Under the pieces are notes generated by a model that did not search any database, was not told the origin of the DNA, and saw nothing but the letters and a program-made list of their open reading frames with translations. 64,000 bases of DNA from Frigoribacterium sp. CFBP 13712 (GTDB taxonomy: Bacteria; Actinomycetota; Actinomycetes; Actinomycetales; Microbacteriaceae), in the NCBI RefSeq assembly GCF_014842255.1, contig NZ_JACYVH010000001.1, positions 531,534-595,533 on the forward strand, given 5' to 3'. Position numbers and translations under genes: made by a program. Shown here in pieces: positions 1 through 8,827 of this stretch; position 1 is the first letter of the stretch; each line of letters starts with the position of its first letter.

Positions 1-12
1 GGGGCGCGACGG

Positions 13-46
13 CGAAAGGCGCCACCCCGGAGGGTGACGCCTTTCG
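13..46 (-). terminator. Hairpin terminator after rplL
   Basis: The arms CGAAAGGCG and CGCCTTTCG, extended by CACCC/GGGTG with one mismatch, form a strong stem-loop just past the rplL stop codon. No clear U tract follows, which is common in high-GC actinobacteria. It probably ends the rplJ-rplL transcript. Confidence 0.7.
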
Positions 47-74
47 TGTGAAGCGGTGAAGCGGTGAAGCGGAA

Positions 75-458
75 TTACTTGAGGGTGACGGTGGCGCCGG
101 CAGCCTCGAGCTGGCCCTTGGCCTTCTCGGCGGCTTCCTTCGAAGCACCCTCGAGGACGGTGCTGGGGGCACCGTCGACGACGGCCTTGGCCTCGCCGAG
201 ACCGAGGCTCGTGAGCGCACGGACCTCCTTGATGACCTGGATCTTCTTGTCGCCAGCAGCCTCGAGCACGACGTCGAAGGCGCTCTGCTCTTCGACCTCT
301 TCAGCGGCGGCGGCGGGGCCGGCGGCACCGGCGGCGGCCACGGGGGCAGCAGCGGTGACCTCGAAGACCTCTTCGAACTTCTTCACGAAGTCGCTGAGCT
401 CGATGAGCGTGAGCTCCTTGAAGGCCTCGATCAGTTCGTCCTGCGTGAGCTTCGCCAT
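75..458 (-). CDS. rplL: 50S ribosomal protein bL12 (L7/L12)
   Basis: This protein forms the ribosomal stalk with L10 and recruits translation GTPases. The 127-residue length is normal for the family. Residues 1-33 match the N-terminal dimerisation helices, residues about 34-58 form an alanine/proline/glutamate hinge, and residues about 60-127 are the conserved globular domain, ending GATVTLK. The ATG has an AGGAG-type ribosome binding site. It is the second gene of the rplJ-rplL pair, about 50 bases after rplJ, and is followed by a hairpin terminator. Expression is probably set by the structured leader upstream of rplJ. Confidence 0.97.
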   Translation of the reverse strand: MAKLTQDELIEAFKELTLIELSDFVKKFEEVFEVTAAAPVAAAGAAGPAAAAEEVEEQSAFDVVLEAAGDKKIQVIKEVRALTSLGLGEAKAVVDGAPSTVLEGASKEAAEKAKGQLEAAGATVTLK

Positions 459-507
459 GGTGTTCTCCTTATGGGTTTTCTAAAGTGTGGGTTGGTACGA
501 CAGCTGT

Positions 508-1023
508 TCAGCTGTCGCTTTCCTGCTTGGCACGCAGCGCCTCGACCGTGCGAACGGCCTGCGACAGCGGTGCCTGGAACAGGTAGGCAGCACCGAACAG
601 CGAAGCCTTGAAGGCGCCGGCCAGTTTGCCCAGCAGCACCTCTCGGGATTCGAGATCGGCGAGCTGCTTGACCTCGTCTGCCGTGAGCGGGTTACCGTCG
701 AAGTAACCGTTCTTCACGATCAGAGCGGGGTGTGCCTTGGCGAAGTCACGCAGGCTCTTGGCGACGGCGACAGGGTCTCCGTGCACGAAGGCGATCGCAG
801 AAGGTCCGACGAGTTCGTCGTCGAACGAGCTGATTCCGGCGTTGTTCGCCGCGATCTTGCTGAGCGTGTTCTTCACCACGGCGTACGTCGCGTCTGCACT
901 GATGGACTTGCGGAGCTCTTTCAGCTCGGCAACAGTGAGACCGCGGTACTCGGTGAGCAGAACGGCGGTCGAGTCACGGAAGTTCTCCGTGAGCTCGGCG
1001 ACCGATGCTTCCTTGTTCGCCAT
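508..1023 (-). CDS. rplJ: 50S ribosomal protein uL10
   Basis: L10 is the base of the ribosomal stalk. It binds 23S rRNA through its N-terminal domain and carries L12 dimers on its C-terminal helix. The start [11 protein letters not shown] at 1023 is chosen over upstream in-frame codons because it has an AGGAG ribosome binding site at the right spacing and gives the usual length of 171 residues. The N-terminal half contains the typical VVKNTL motif. The gene heads the rplJ-rplL operon and is preceded by a roughly 200-base leader with hairpins, consistent with L10 autoregulation. Confidence 0.96.
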   Translation of the reverse strand: MANKEASVAELTENFRDSTAVLLTEYRGLTVAELKELRKSISADATYAVVKNTLSKIAANNAGISSFDDELVGPSAIAFVHGDPVAVAKSLRDFAKAHPALIVKNGYFDGNPLTADEVKQLADLESREVLLGKLAGAFKASLFGAAYLFQAPLSQAVRTVEALRAKQESDS

Positions 1024-1215
1024 GGCTCTCCTAAAACGTGGGTGTGCCGGTAGCCCCCCGGCCTCGAACGCTGCACGCCTCAGGTCTGAGATCAGAGGAC
1101 TGATCTCGGGTCTGAGGTGTTCAGCACAAAGAAAAAAGCTCCGGCGCAAGCGCACGGAGCTGGATCTCTTCGAGAAGAGGAACGACTTCACACACCTGCG
1201 CTGGTCGCTCTCTCT
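1024..1215 (-). promoter_or_regulatory. Candidate L10 leader (autoregulatory 5' UTR of rplJ)
   Basis: Read on the minus strand, this stretch contains GCAGGTG, later a CACCTCAG segment able to pair with it, a GC-rich hairpin followed by a T run, and a second hairpin (GAGATCAG/CTGATCTC, 1089-1107). The layout resembles the ribosomal protein L10 leader family, in which the L10-L12 complex binds its own mRNA. The assignment rests on position and visible pairing only. Confidence 0.55.
1132..1161 (-). terminator. Intrinsic terminator or attenuator inside the rplJ leader
   Basis: The stem AGCTCCG/CGGAGCT with inner GCGC pairing is followed on the minus strand by six T residues (1132-1137 on the plus strand read AAAAAA). 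It lies about 110 bases before the rplJ start, so it is placed to terminate the leader transcript prematurely rather than to end an upstream gene, which has its own hairpin at 1286-1322. Confidence 0.6.
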
Positions 1216-1285
1216 CGAGAACCTTCGGCATCCGTCTGCGAGCAGGCGAACACGACCGGCGGTCTTGGGCTGTGAACAGAGTAGA

Positions 1286-1322
1286 CGCAGGAGGCGCGAT
1301 CACGCAAGTCGCGCCTCCTGCG
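1286..1322 (-). terminator. Terminator of the histidine kinase gene
   Basis: A perfect 14-base stem (CGCAGGAGGCGCGA and its complement) with a 9-base loop lies seven bases after the kinase stop codon. Both arms contain GGAGGCGCG, a 9-mer strongly over-represented in this window. Confidence 0.7.
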
Positions 1323-1328
1323 CCGGCG

Positions 1329-2909
1329 TCAGCTCGCGTCGGGCCGAGCGGCGGCCGTCGCGGGGAACGGCAGTCGGATGGTGAAGGCGGCCCCGGCCGG
1401 CGAGCTGTCGACGTCGACCCGACCGCCGTGCGCCTGCACCACGGCCTGCACGATCGCCAGGCCGAGACCGGTCGAGCCGGCTTTGCGCGACCGCGAGCTG
1501 TCGGCCCGGGCGAACCGCTCGAACAGCACGGGCAGCACCCCGGGGTCGATGCCCGGGCCCTCGTCGGCGACCCGGACGACGGCGGCGCCCGGCTCGACCG
1601 AGAGCGTCACGTGCACGCGGGTGCCGTCGGGCGTGTGGGTGCGGGCGTTCGTCAGCAGGTTGGCGACGATCTGGTGCAGCCGCATGCCGTCGCCCGAGAC
1701 GACCACGGGTTCGTCGGGCACGTCGACGTCGACGTCGTGCGACGGTCCGGCCACGTGCGCGTCGTTCACGGCGTCGAGCACGATGCGGGTCAGGTCGACG
1801 TCGGCGAGCACGAGGTCGCGCCCCTCGTCGAGTCGGGCCAGCAGCAGGAGGTCCTCCACGAGCGAGGTCATCCGCAGCGCCTCGGACTCGATCCGCCCCA
1901 TGGCGTAGACGACGTCGTCGGGCAGATCGGTGTTCATGCGACGGGTGAGCTCGGCGTAGCCGCGCACGGACGCGAGCGGGGTGCGGAGCTCGTGCGAGGC
2001 GTCGGCGACGAACTGCCGCACCTTGTTCTCGGACTGCTGCCGCGCCTCCAGCGCTCCGGCGACGTGGCCGAGCATGCGGTTCAACGACGCGCCGACGCGA
2101 CCGACCTCGGTGCGGGTGTCGGTGTCCTGCTCGTCGACGCGCTCGGCGAGCGCCACCTCGCCGCGGTCCAGCGGCAGCTCGGCGACCCGGAGGGCCGTGT
2201 CGGACATCCGCTGCAGCGGCCGCAGCGCCGATCGGACCACGGCGAACGCGATGGCGATCGCGACCGCGAGACCGACGATCGTCACGGCGGCGATGGCGAC
2301 GACCATGACGGTGATGGTGCGGTCGACGCTGCTGGTGGGCAGACCGACGACGAGATAGGCCGGCGTCGAGCTCGACAGCAGGGTGCCCCGCAGGGCCTCG
2401 ACCCGGTACGACCCGAGATCGCCGCCGAGGTCGACCGTCATCGCCGGCGTCCGCCCGTCGCCGTCGACGGGGCTCTCGACGACGGCGGCCAGCGAGTCGC
2501 CGGATCCTCCGAGGTCGACGGTCTCGAGGTCGCCCCCGTCGGTGATGCGGTAGGCGGCCCGCACCACTCCGTCGACGACCACGGCGGTCACCGTGCCGGG
2601 AGCCTGACGCGGTCCGTTGAGCTCGTCGCCGTCGGGCGAGAGGGAGGGTTCGGACGCGCCGCCCTGAGAAGCCGCCCGCGTGGTGGCCCCGGCGAGCTCG
2701 CCGTCGAGCTGGTCCATCAGCGACACGCGCAGCACGAGCACGCTGAGCGAGCCGATCACCACGGTCAGCAGCACGACGAGCGCCACGATGCTGAGGATCA
2801 GACGCTGCCGGAGGGTGAGGGGGCCGGCGACACCGGGCATGCTCCGCCCCAGGCTCCGCCAGGAATTCCGGAGGCGCGACCCGGTCGGAGAGGGCAGGGG
2901 CCGACTCAC
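1329..2909 (-). CDS. Two-component sensor histidine kinase (HAMP/HisKA)
   Basis: This is a membrane sensor kinase that autophosphorylates and passes phosphate to the response regulator encoded immediately upstream. The 526 residues show a transmembrane helix at about 36-61, an extracytoplasmic sensor region, a second helix at about 198-224, a HAMP linker, and a HisKA domain with the phospho-accepting His306 in SHELRTP. A HATPase_c domain follows with an N-box (NLLTNA), DEGPGI and GLGLAI. The GTG start overlaps the response regulator stop by four bases (GTGA), so the two are translationally coupled. The sensed signal cannot be read from the sequence. A strong hairpin follows the gene. Confidence 0.93.
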   Translation of the reverse strand: MSRPLPSPTGSRLRNSWRSLGRSMPGVAGPLTLRQRLILSIVALVVLLTVVIGSLSVLVLRVSLMDQLDGELAGATTRAASQGGASEPSLSPDGDELNGPRQAPGTVTAVVVDGVVRAAYRITDGGDLETVDLGGSGDSLAAVVESPVDGDGRTPAMTVDLGGDLGSYRVEALRGTLLSSSTPAYLVVGLPTSSVDRTITVMVVAIAAVTIVGLAVAIAIAFAVVRSALRPLQRMSDTALRVAELPLDRGEVALAERVDEQDTDTRTEVGRVGASLNRMLGHVAGALEARQQSENKVRQFVADASHELRTPLASVRGYAELTRRMNTDLPDDVVYAMGRIESEALRMTSLVEDLLLLARLDEGRDLVLADVDLTRIVLDAVNDAHVAGPSHDVDVDVPDEPVVVSGDGMRLHQIVANLLTNARTHTPDGTRVHVTLSVEPGAAVVRVADEGPGIDPGVLPVLFERFARADSSRSRKAGSTGLGLAIVQAVVQAHGGRVDVDSSPAGAAFTIRLPFPATAAARPDAS

Positions 2910-3652
2910 GAGACGGGCTTGATCACGTAACCCACGCCGCGCACGGTGTGGATCATCGCCTCCTCGCCGGCGTCGATCTTCTTGCGGAGGTACGAGATGT
3001 AGATCTCGACGACGCTCGACTTGCCGCCGAAGTCGTAGCTCCAGACCCGGTCGAGGATCTGCGCCTTGCTCAGCACCCGACGCGGGTTCCGCATCAGGAA
3101 CCGGAGCAGCTCGAACTCGGTCGCCGTCAGCTCGATCTCGCGATCGCCTCGGTGCACCTCGTAGCTCTCCTCGTCGAGCACGAGGTCGCCCACCGTGATG
3201 CGCGAGTCGGCGCTCTCACTGAGGGCGGACGCCGAACGACGGATCAGCCCGCGGAGTCGAGCCACGACCTCCTCGAGGGAGAACGGCTTGGTGACGTAGT
3301 CGTCGCCCCCGGCGGTGAGCCCCTGCACGCGGTCCTCGACGGCGTCCTTCGCGGTGAGGAACAGGATCGGGGTGTCGTCGCCGCCCTGACGGAGGCGGCC
3401 GAGCACCTGGAGACCGTCGATGTCGGGCAGCATCCAGTCGAGCACCATCGCGTCGGGCTTGAACTCGCGGGCGAGCGTCAGCGCGCTCTGCCCGTCGGAG
3501 GCGGCCTTGACGTCCCAGCCCTCGTACCGGAGCGCCATCGAGAGCAGGTCGGTGAGGCTGTTCTCGTCGTCGACGACGAGGACTCGGAGAGGCGATCCGT
3601 CGGCCCGGGTGAGTCTCGGGGCGGCTGCGGTGGCGGGGGGCGTCGTGGTCAC
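2906..3652 (-). CDS. OmpR/PhoB-family response regulator
   Basis: This 248-residue DNA-binding response regulator has a receiver domain at about 22-135 with the acidic pair VVDDE, phospho-acceptor Asp72 in VLDWMLPD and a conserved lysine in FLTAKD. A winged-helix Trans_reg_C domain follows, ending TVRGVGYVI. The GTG start at 3652 has a GGAG ribosome binding site. It is the first gene of a two-gene operon with the histidine kinase. The fold resembles PrrA/MprA-type regulators, but no specific orthology is claimed. Confidence 0.93.
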   Translation of the reverse strand: MTTTPPATAAAPRLTRADGSPLRVLVVDDENSLTDLLSMALRYEGWDVKAASDGQSALTLAREFKPDAMVLDWMLPDIDGLQVLGRLRQGGDDTPILFLTAKDAVEDRVQGLTAGGDDYVTKPFSLEEVVARLRGLIRRSASALSESADSRITVGDLVLDEESYEVHRGDREIELTATEFELLRFLMRNPRRVLSKAQILDRVWSYDFGGKSSVVEIYISYLRKKIDAGEEAMIHTVRGVGYVIKPVS

Positions 3653-3719
3653 GCTCTCCAGTATCGGGAGATTCCTATGAGCCGACTGTGCAGCGCCGAT
3701 GGACGAGCCGTGACTCCAC

Positions 3720-4688
3720 TCAGGCGAGGGGGTAGTCGGCGCAGGCGAACCGGGACGAGTCGGGCGACCAGCCGGGCACGTTGACCGTGCCCTGGCCGCC
3801 GAACAGCGCGAGGACGTCGTGCGGCGTCGCCCCCGGCTCGGGCAGGCCGTCGCCGCCGCCGAGGGGGAGGGCGCGCAGCACGACGTCGCGGTTCTCGGGG
3901 TGACCGAGCGTCCCCGGCTCGAACGAGACGTAGAGCAGCGTCCGGCCGTCAGGCGACACGTGCGGGAACCAGTTCACCCGCTCGTCGTGCGTCACCTGCA
4001 CCGCCCCCGCGCCGTCGAGACCCGTGCGGAACAGCTGAGCGTGACCGGCGACTCCCCCGGAGGCGCGCTCCGAGTTGAACCACAGCCGGGCGCCGTCGGG
4101 AGCGAACTCGGCCCCGTCGTCGGGGTGCTCGTCGTCCGTGACCGGGGTGGCCGCGCCGTCGGACACCGCGACCAGGGCGACGTTCGTGCGCCAGCCGACC
4201 CGCGCCTCCTCGGCTCCGGGGTCGGCGACCGGCGCCGGCAGGGCGCCCACGATCACGCTGAGCGTGCCGCCGTCGGGCGAGACCCCGTGCAGGTAGTTCT
4301 TGTGGTTGCGCCCCTCGGGGTGCGGACGCGTGACGCGGCGGGCCGACTCCCCCGCGGGCACGCCCTCCCACGGGATCTCGTAGACGTGCCCGTCACGGGC
4401 GCTGACGAAGACGACCGACCCGTCGGGCGCGATCACGTGGTCGTTGTTGATCTCGGGCACGTCGCCCATCGGCACGGCCTCGAGCGCGGTCTCGTCGACG
4501 GCGCGGGCGTCGACCGGCAGGCGCCAGAGCAGACCGTCGCCGTTGACGACCAGCCAGCGGCCGTCCGGGCTCCAGTTGGGTGCCTCGACCAGCAGGGTGC
4601 GGCTCTCGAAGACGGTCTCGGTCTCCCCCGTCGCGGGGTCGACGATCAGCACACGGCAGCGCTGGCCGGGGAGCAGGGTGCGGGGCAT
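3720..4688 (-). CDS. TolB-like beta-propeller (PD40 repeats)
   Basis: This 322-residue protein has repeated SPDG and APDG motifs (for example WSPDGRWLVV, VSPDGGTLSV, VSPDGRTLLYV, WSPDSSRF), typical of WD40-like/PD40 propellers related to TolB and oligogalacturonate-lyase-like proteins. I see no signal peptide, so it is probably cytoplasmic. It is the last gene of the sugar locus, 16 bases after an epimerase gene. It could be a sugar-processing lyase or a binding propeller. The fold is clear but the reaction is not. Confidence 0.75.
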   Translation of the reverse strand: MPRTLLPGQRCRVLIVDPATGETETVFESRTLLVEAPNWSPDGRWLVVNGDGLLWRLPVDARAVDETALEAVPMGDVPEINNDHVIAPDGSVVFVSARDGHVYEIPWEGVPAGESARRVTRPHPEGRNHKNYLHGVSPDGGTLSVIVGALPAPVADPGAEEARVGWRTNVALVAVSDGAATPVTDDEHPDDGAEFAPDGARLWFNSERASGGVAGHAQLFRTGLDGAGAVQVTHDERVNWFPHVSPDGRTLLYVSFEPGTLGHPENRDVVLRALPLGGGDGLPEPGATPHDVLALFGGQGTVNVPGWSPDSSRFACADYPLA

Positions 4689-4704
4689 GTCGGGGTCTCT
4701 CGGG

Positions 4705-5718
4705 CTACTGGTTCGAGAAGGCGGAGTCGAAGGAGGCGGTGGGCCGCTTCCAGAGGAGCGAGCGGATGTGCGCGAGCGCCTCGGGAGCGCCGTGCAGGCG
4801 GTCCATGCCCGCGTCCTCCCACTCGATCGAGATGGGGCCGTCGTAGCCGATGGAGTCGAGGGCGCGGAAGGCGTCCTCCCAGTTCATGTCGCCGTGACCG
4901 GTGGAGACGAAGTCCCAGCCGCGCCGGGGGTCGCCCCAGGGCAGGTGCGAGCCGAGCACGCCCGATCGACCCGACGGCGGCTTGATCCGGGTGTCCTTGC
5001 AGTCGACGTGGTAGATCCGGTCGGCGAAGTCGGTGATGAAGCCCACGGTGTCGACGCCCTGCCAGAGCATGTGCGAAGGGTCCCAGTTGAAGCCGAACGC
5101 CTGACGGTGCTCGATGGCCTCGAGGGTGCGGACGCTCGTCCAGTGGTCGTAGGCGATCTCGCTGGGGTGCACCTCGTGCGCGAACCGGACCCCCTCGGCG
5201 TCGAAGACGTCGAGGATGGGGTTCCAGCGGTCGGCGAAGTCCTGGTAGCCGGCGTCGATCACCGAGGCGGGCACCGGGGGGAACATCGCCACGTAGGGCC
5301 AGATCTTCGAGCCGGTGAAGCCGACGACGGTGTCGACCCCCATCTTGCGGGCGACGCGCGCGGCGCGCTTCATGTCTTCGGCGGCGCGCTGCCGCACGCC
5401 CTCGGGGTCGCCGTCGCCCCAGGTCGAGGGGCGGACGATGGCCTGGTGTCGGAAGTCGATCGGATCGTCGCACACGGCCTGCCCGGTGAGGTGGTTCGAG
5501 ATCGCCCAGACCTTCAGCCCGTGACGGTCGAGCACCTCCAGCCGCGACCGCAGGTACGCGTCGTCGACGTCCGCTCGCTCGAGGTCGAGGTGGTCGCCCG
5601 ATGCGGCGATCTCGAGCCCGTCGTACCCCCAGCCGGCCGCGAGCGCGGCGACCTCCTCGAAGGGCAGGTCGGCCCACTGGCCGGTGAACAGGGTGACGGG
5701 GCGGGAGCTCTCGGTCAT
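4705..5718 (-). CDS. Sugar phosphate isomerase/epimerase (xylose-isomerase-like TIM barrel)
   Basis: The 337 residues match the AP endonuclease 2/IolE-like TIM-barrel family. Candidate metal ligands lie in AHEVHPSE, NWDPSH, YHVDCKD and SIEWED. Enzymes of this fold isomerise or epimerise sugars and keto-sugars, and some cleave 3-oxo-glycosides. The gene sits between a Gfo/Idh/MocA dehydrogenase and the TolB-like propeller, in the same direction as the sugar importer. This context points to processing of an oxidised imported sugar. The substrate is unknown. Confidence 0.82.
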   Translation of the reverse strand: MTESSRPVTLFTGQWADLPFEEVAALAAGWGYDGLEIAASGDHLDLERADVDDAYLRSRLEVLDRHGLKVWAISNHLTGQAVCDDPIDFRHQAIVRPSTWGDGDPEGVRQRAAEDMKRAARVARKMGVDTVVGFTGSKIWPYVAMFPPVPASVIDAGYQDFADRWNPILDVFDAEGVRFAHEVHPSEIAYDHWTSVRTLEAIEHRQAFGFNWDPSHMLWQGVDTVGFITDFADRIYHVDCKDTRIKPPSGRSGVLGSHLPWGDPRRGWDFVSTGHGDMNWEDAFRALDSIGYDGPISIEWEDAGMDRLHGAPEALAHIRSLLWKRPTASFDSAFSNQ

Positions 5719-5773
5719 GGGTCCTTCTCGTTCGGGGCGGTCGTCGGTCTCGGCGCGGGTGCGGTCGCCCTGC

Positions 5774-6922
5774 TCAGGGCACGTCGACCCAGGTGCGGCC
5801 GGCCGCCGAGTCGAGCACGGCCTCGGTGACCCGTGCGGCCCGCAGGCCGTCGGCGAAGGTGGGCAGCCCCTCGGGCGCGCCGCCGCGGACGGCGTCGTGG
5901 GCGTCGCGGACGAACGCCGCGAAGGCGTCGACGTACCCCATCGGGTGGCCGGCCGGCACGGTCGAGAGCCGTGCGGCGTCGGGCGAGAGGATCGACGCGT
6001 CGCGCGGCACCAGGCGTGCGCCCGAGCGGCGGCCGACCCAGAGGGTCTCGGGCTCCTCCTGCGAGAACTCGAGGCTCTCGGCGGTGCCCGACACGTCGAG
6101 CAGGAGGCGGTTCTTCCGACCCGGGGCGACCTGCGACACGAAGAGGGTCCCTATCGCACCGCCGAGGGTCTCGAAGACCACCGCGGCCTCGTCCTCCGTG
6201 TCGACGCGGGTGCCGCCCCGGCTGTCGTGCGCGCGGTTGGTGGTCGACGTCAGCCGCGCCAGCCGATCGCCGATCACGAACTCGAGCAGATCGACCAGGT
6301 GGCTGCCGATGTCGGCGAACGCACGCGACGGCCCGCCGGCCGCCGAGTCGACCCGCCAGTCGACGTCGCCGCTGTCGAGCAGCCAGTCCTGGAGGTACGA
6401 GCCCCGCACGCTGAGCACCCGACCGGCCTCGCCCGCCGCGACCCGGGCCCTGGCCTCGCGCACCATCGGGTGGTAGCGGTAGACGAACGGGACGGCGCCG
6501 ACGAGTCCGCCCGCGGCGGCGGCCTCGACCAGAGCCGTCGCCTCGGCGGCCGAGGTCGCCAACGGCTTCTCGCAGATGACGTGCTTGCCCGCCGCGAGCG
6601 CGGCGAGCGCCACCGGGGCGTGCGTCGCGTTCGGCGAGCAGACGTGGACCACGTCGACCCGCGGGTCGCGCACGAGGTCGTCGACCGTCTCGTGCGCGGT
6701 GTCCACGCCGAGAACGCCGGCCGCGCGGCCGGCGCTCGAGGCGCTGGACGAGGCGAGGGCGACCACTTGGGCACCGGCCGCCCGTGCCGCGCCGGCGTGG
6801 ACGCGGGCCATGAAGCCCCCGCCCACGATGCCGACACGGAGCGGTTCGACCGGAGCCGCGCCTCCGGCGGTCTCCCCCTGGAGGGCGAGACCGACCGCCG
6901 CGACCTCGCCCGGAGGGGTCAC
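5774..6922 (-). CDS. Gfo/Idh/MocA-family oxidoreductase
   Basis: This is a predicted NAD(P)-dependent sugar or inositol dehydrogenase of 382 residues. A Rossmann motif (VGIVGGGFMA, about residue 30) is followed by the family signature EKPLA and a C-terminal substrate domain. The GTG start overlaps the stop of the permease gene by four bases, so it is coupled to the importer. Starting at GTG leaves about 25 residues before the first beta-strand, longer than usual, so a later start is possible. It is one of two such enzymes in this locus. Confidence 0.87.
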   Translation of the reverse strand: MTPPGEVAAVGLALQGETAGGAAPVEPLRVGIVGGGFMARVHAGAARAAGAQVVALASSSASSAGRAAGVLGVDTAHETVDDLVRDPRVDVVHVCSPNATHAPVALAALAAGKHVICEKPLATSAAEATALVEAAAAGGLVGAVPFVYRYHPMVREARARVAAGEAGRVLSVRGSYLQDWLLDSGDVDWRVDSAAGGPSRAFADIGSHLVDLLEFVIGDRLARLTSTTNRAHDSRGGTRVDTEDEAAVVFETLGGAIGTLFVSQVAPGRKNRLLLDVSGTAESLEFSQEEPETLWVGRRSGARLVPRDASILSPDAARLSTVPAGHPMGYVDAFAAFVRDAHDAVRGGAPEGLPTFADGLRAARVTEAVLDSAAGRTWVDVP

Positions 6923-7758
6923 TTCACGGCCCCCGACGAGAGCCCGGTGATCAAGTGTCTCTGCACGAGCATGAAGCCTATGAGAACCGGCAGCGACACC
7001 ACGACCGAGGCGGCCATGAGCTGGTTCCAGTAGACGTCCTGCTGCGACGCGTAGGCCCGGAGTCCGATCGACAGGGTGCGGGTGTCCTTGCTGGTCAGCA
7101 CCGAGGCGAAGAGCACCTCGCCCCAGGCGGTGATGAAGGCGTACACGGCGACGGCGATGATGCCGGGCTTCGCGACCGGGATGATCACACGGAACAGGGC
7201 GCCGAGGCGACCCGTGCCGTCGATCATCGAGGCCTCCTCCAGCTCTTTCGGGATGGACGCGAAGTACCCCGTCAGCATCCAGATCGAGAACGGCAGCGAG
7301 AAGGTCATGTACGTGATGATCAGCCCGAGGTAGCTGCCCGTCAGCTGCACCCCGACCGTGCGCTGGATCTGCACGAAGATGAGGAACAGCGGCAGGAGGA
7401 ACAGGATGCCGGGGAACATCTGCGTCGACAGGACGACCAGGCTGAAGCTGCGCTGGCCGCGGAACCTCATGCGGGCCAGGGCGTAGGCGGCCAGCACGGC
7501 CATCGACACCGACAGGATCGTCGCCGACACCGTGACGATCAGGCTGTTCTTGAAGTACGTCGCCAGGGGCACCGTCTGCCAGATCTGCACGTACGGCTCG
7601 AGCGTCACCCGCGAGGGGATCCAGGTGAACAGCCCCTGCACGTCGGCGAGCGGCTTGATCGAGGTCGTGAGCACCACGTAGAGCGGGATGACCACGACCA
7701 GCGACAGGAAGGCCAGCCCGAAGAAGCGGAAGATCTTGAAGCCGCGGGTCTCAATCAT
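6919..7758 (-). CDS. Carbohydrate ABC transporter permease (MalG type)
   Basis: This inner-membrane permease of 279 residues has six predicted helices and the EAA loop (KELEEASMIDGTGRLGALF) that docks the ATPase. It pairs with the MalF-type permease upstream, whose gene overlaps it by eight bases. No ATP-binding subunit is encoded nearby. In many actinobacteria a shared MsiK-type ATPase serves such importers, and that is inferred here. Confidence 0.93.
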   Translation of the reverse strand: MIETRGFKIFRFFGLAFLSLVVVIPLYVVLTTSIKPLADVQGLFTWIPSRVTLEPYVQIWQTVPLATYFKNSLIVTVSATILSVSMAVLAAYALARMRFRGQRSFSLVVLSTQMFPGILFLLPLFLIFVQIQRTVGVQLTGSYLGLIITYMTFSLPFSIWMLTGYFASIPKELEEASMIDGTGRLGALFRVIIPVAKPGIIAVAVYAFITAWGEVLFASVLTSKDTRTLSIGLRAYASQQDVYWNQLMAASVVVSLPVLIGFMLVQRHLITGLSSGAVK

Positions 7759-8749
7759 TGTCGTTCTGTCCCTTCGGGAGCACCATGCGGATGTAGAACG
7801 CCGAGGCGATCAGCAGGACCACCAGGAGCATGACGCTCATGGCACCGCCGAGACCGAAGTTCCAGTTGTTGAACGACTGCTGGTAGATCAGCGGCGAGAT
7901 CAACGTCGCCTGCTCGGGCGACGCCGGGCCGAAGAGCACGTACGGCACGTTGAACTGGTTGAAGATCCAGAGGCTCATGATCAGCAGCAGCACCGCGTTC
8001 GCGGGCTTGACCATCGGCAGCGTGATCTGCGTGAACTGCTTCCAGAGGCTCGCGCCGTCGAGGCTGGCGGCCTCGTAGACGTCGCCCGGGATGTTCTGCA
8101 GCGCGGCCAGCAGCATCAGGAACGCGAACGGCCAGAACTGCCACGCGGTGACGATGACGATGGCCCAGAACGAGTTGCCGCCGAGCAGCCAGAAGGGGCG
8201 GTCCTGCAGGATCCCGAGGTCGTCGACCAGGAACCGGTTGATGGCGCCGTCGCGCTGGTTGAACATGAACGCCCAGGCGATCGTGCCGACGTACGAGGGC
8301 AGCGCGTAGGGCACCAGGAAGAGCGTGCGGAGCACGCCGCGGCCCTTGAACGAGCTGGTCAGCAGCACCGCTCCGAGCATGCCCATGCTCCAGGCGATCG
8401 CGACGACGATCACGGTGAAGAGCAGCGTCCGTCCGAGCGCTCCGTAGAGCTGCGTGGCGATCGGCGAGCTCGGGTCGAGCGCGGTGACGAAGTTCTGCAG
8501 CCCCACGAAGGGGGCGTTGACCCAGTTCGCGATGCTCAGCTGGTTGAGGGTGATGAAGGCGATCCAGATGCCGAGCACCATCGGGACGATGTGGACGAGC
8601 AGTTCGGCCAGGGCGGCCGGCGTGACCAGGAGGTACGCCAGGGGTGAGCGGTGCCTCTTGCGTTTCGCGGGCTCGATCGGAGCCAGCTGATGCGGATCGG
8701 GCGGCGTGTCCTTCTCGGACGTCGCGGGGGGCAGGACGTTGACGGTCAT
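7751..8749 (-). CDS. Carbohydrate ABC transporter permease (MalF type)
   Basis: This 332-residue permease has a polar N-terminal tail of about 40 residues, then hydrophobic helices and the EAA loop (VYEAASLDGASLWKQF). It forms the membrane channel with the MalG-type partner encoded downstream. The ATG at 8749 has a GAGGA ribosome binding site. A strong hairpin separates it from the binding-protein gene upstream, which may lower permease output relative to the binding protein. Confidence 0.93.
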   Translation of the reverse strand: MTVNVLPPATSEKDTPPDPHQLAPIEPAKRKRHRSPLAYLLVTPAALAELLVHIVPMVLGIWIAFITLNQLSIANWVNAPFVGLQNFVTALDPSSPIATQLYGALGRTLLFTVIVVAIAWSMGMLGAVLLTSSFKGRGVLRTLFLVPYALPSYVGTIAWAFMFNQRDGAINRFLVDDLGILQDRPFWLLGGNSFWAIVIVTAWQFWPFAFLMLLAALQNIPGDVYEAASLDGASLWKQFTQITLPMVKPANAVLLLIMSLWIFNQFNVPYVLFGPASPEQATLISPLIYQQSFNNWNFGLGGAMSVMLLVVLLIASAFYIRMVLPKGQNDND

Positions 8750-8772
8750 GAGGGTCCTCTCGGGGCCTCGGC

Positions 8773-8807
8773 CGGGGCGGCCGGTCGTCGATCGACCGGC
8801 CGCCCCG
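8773..8807 (-). terminator. Hairpin between binding-protein and permease genes
   Basis: A perfect 15-base stem (CGGGGCGGCCGGTCG and its complement) with a 5-base loop lies in the gap after the binding-protein gene. In ABC importers such a structure commonly causes partial termination or protects the upstream mRNA, giving an excess of binding protein. No U tract is present. Confidence 0.6.
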
Positions 8808-8827
8808 ACCTGCAGCGGTGGGACGGG

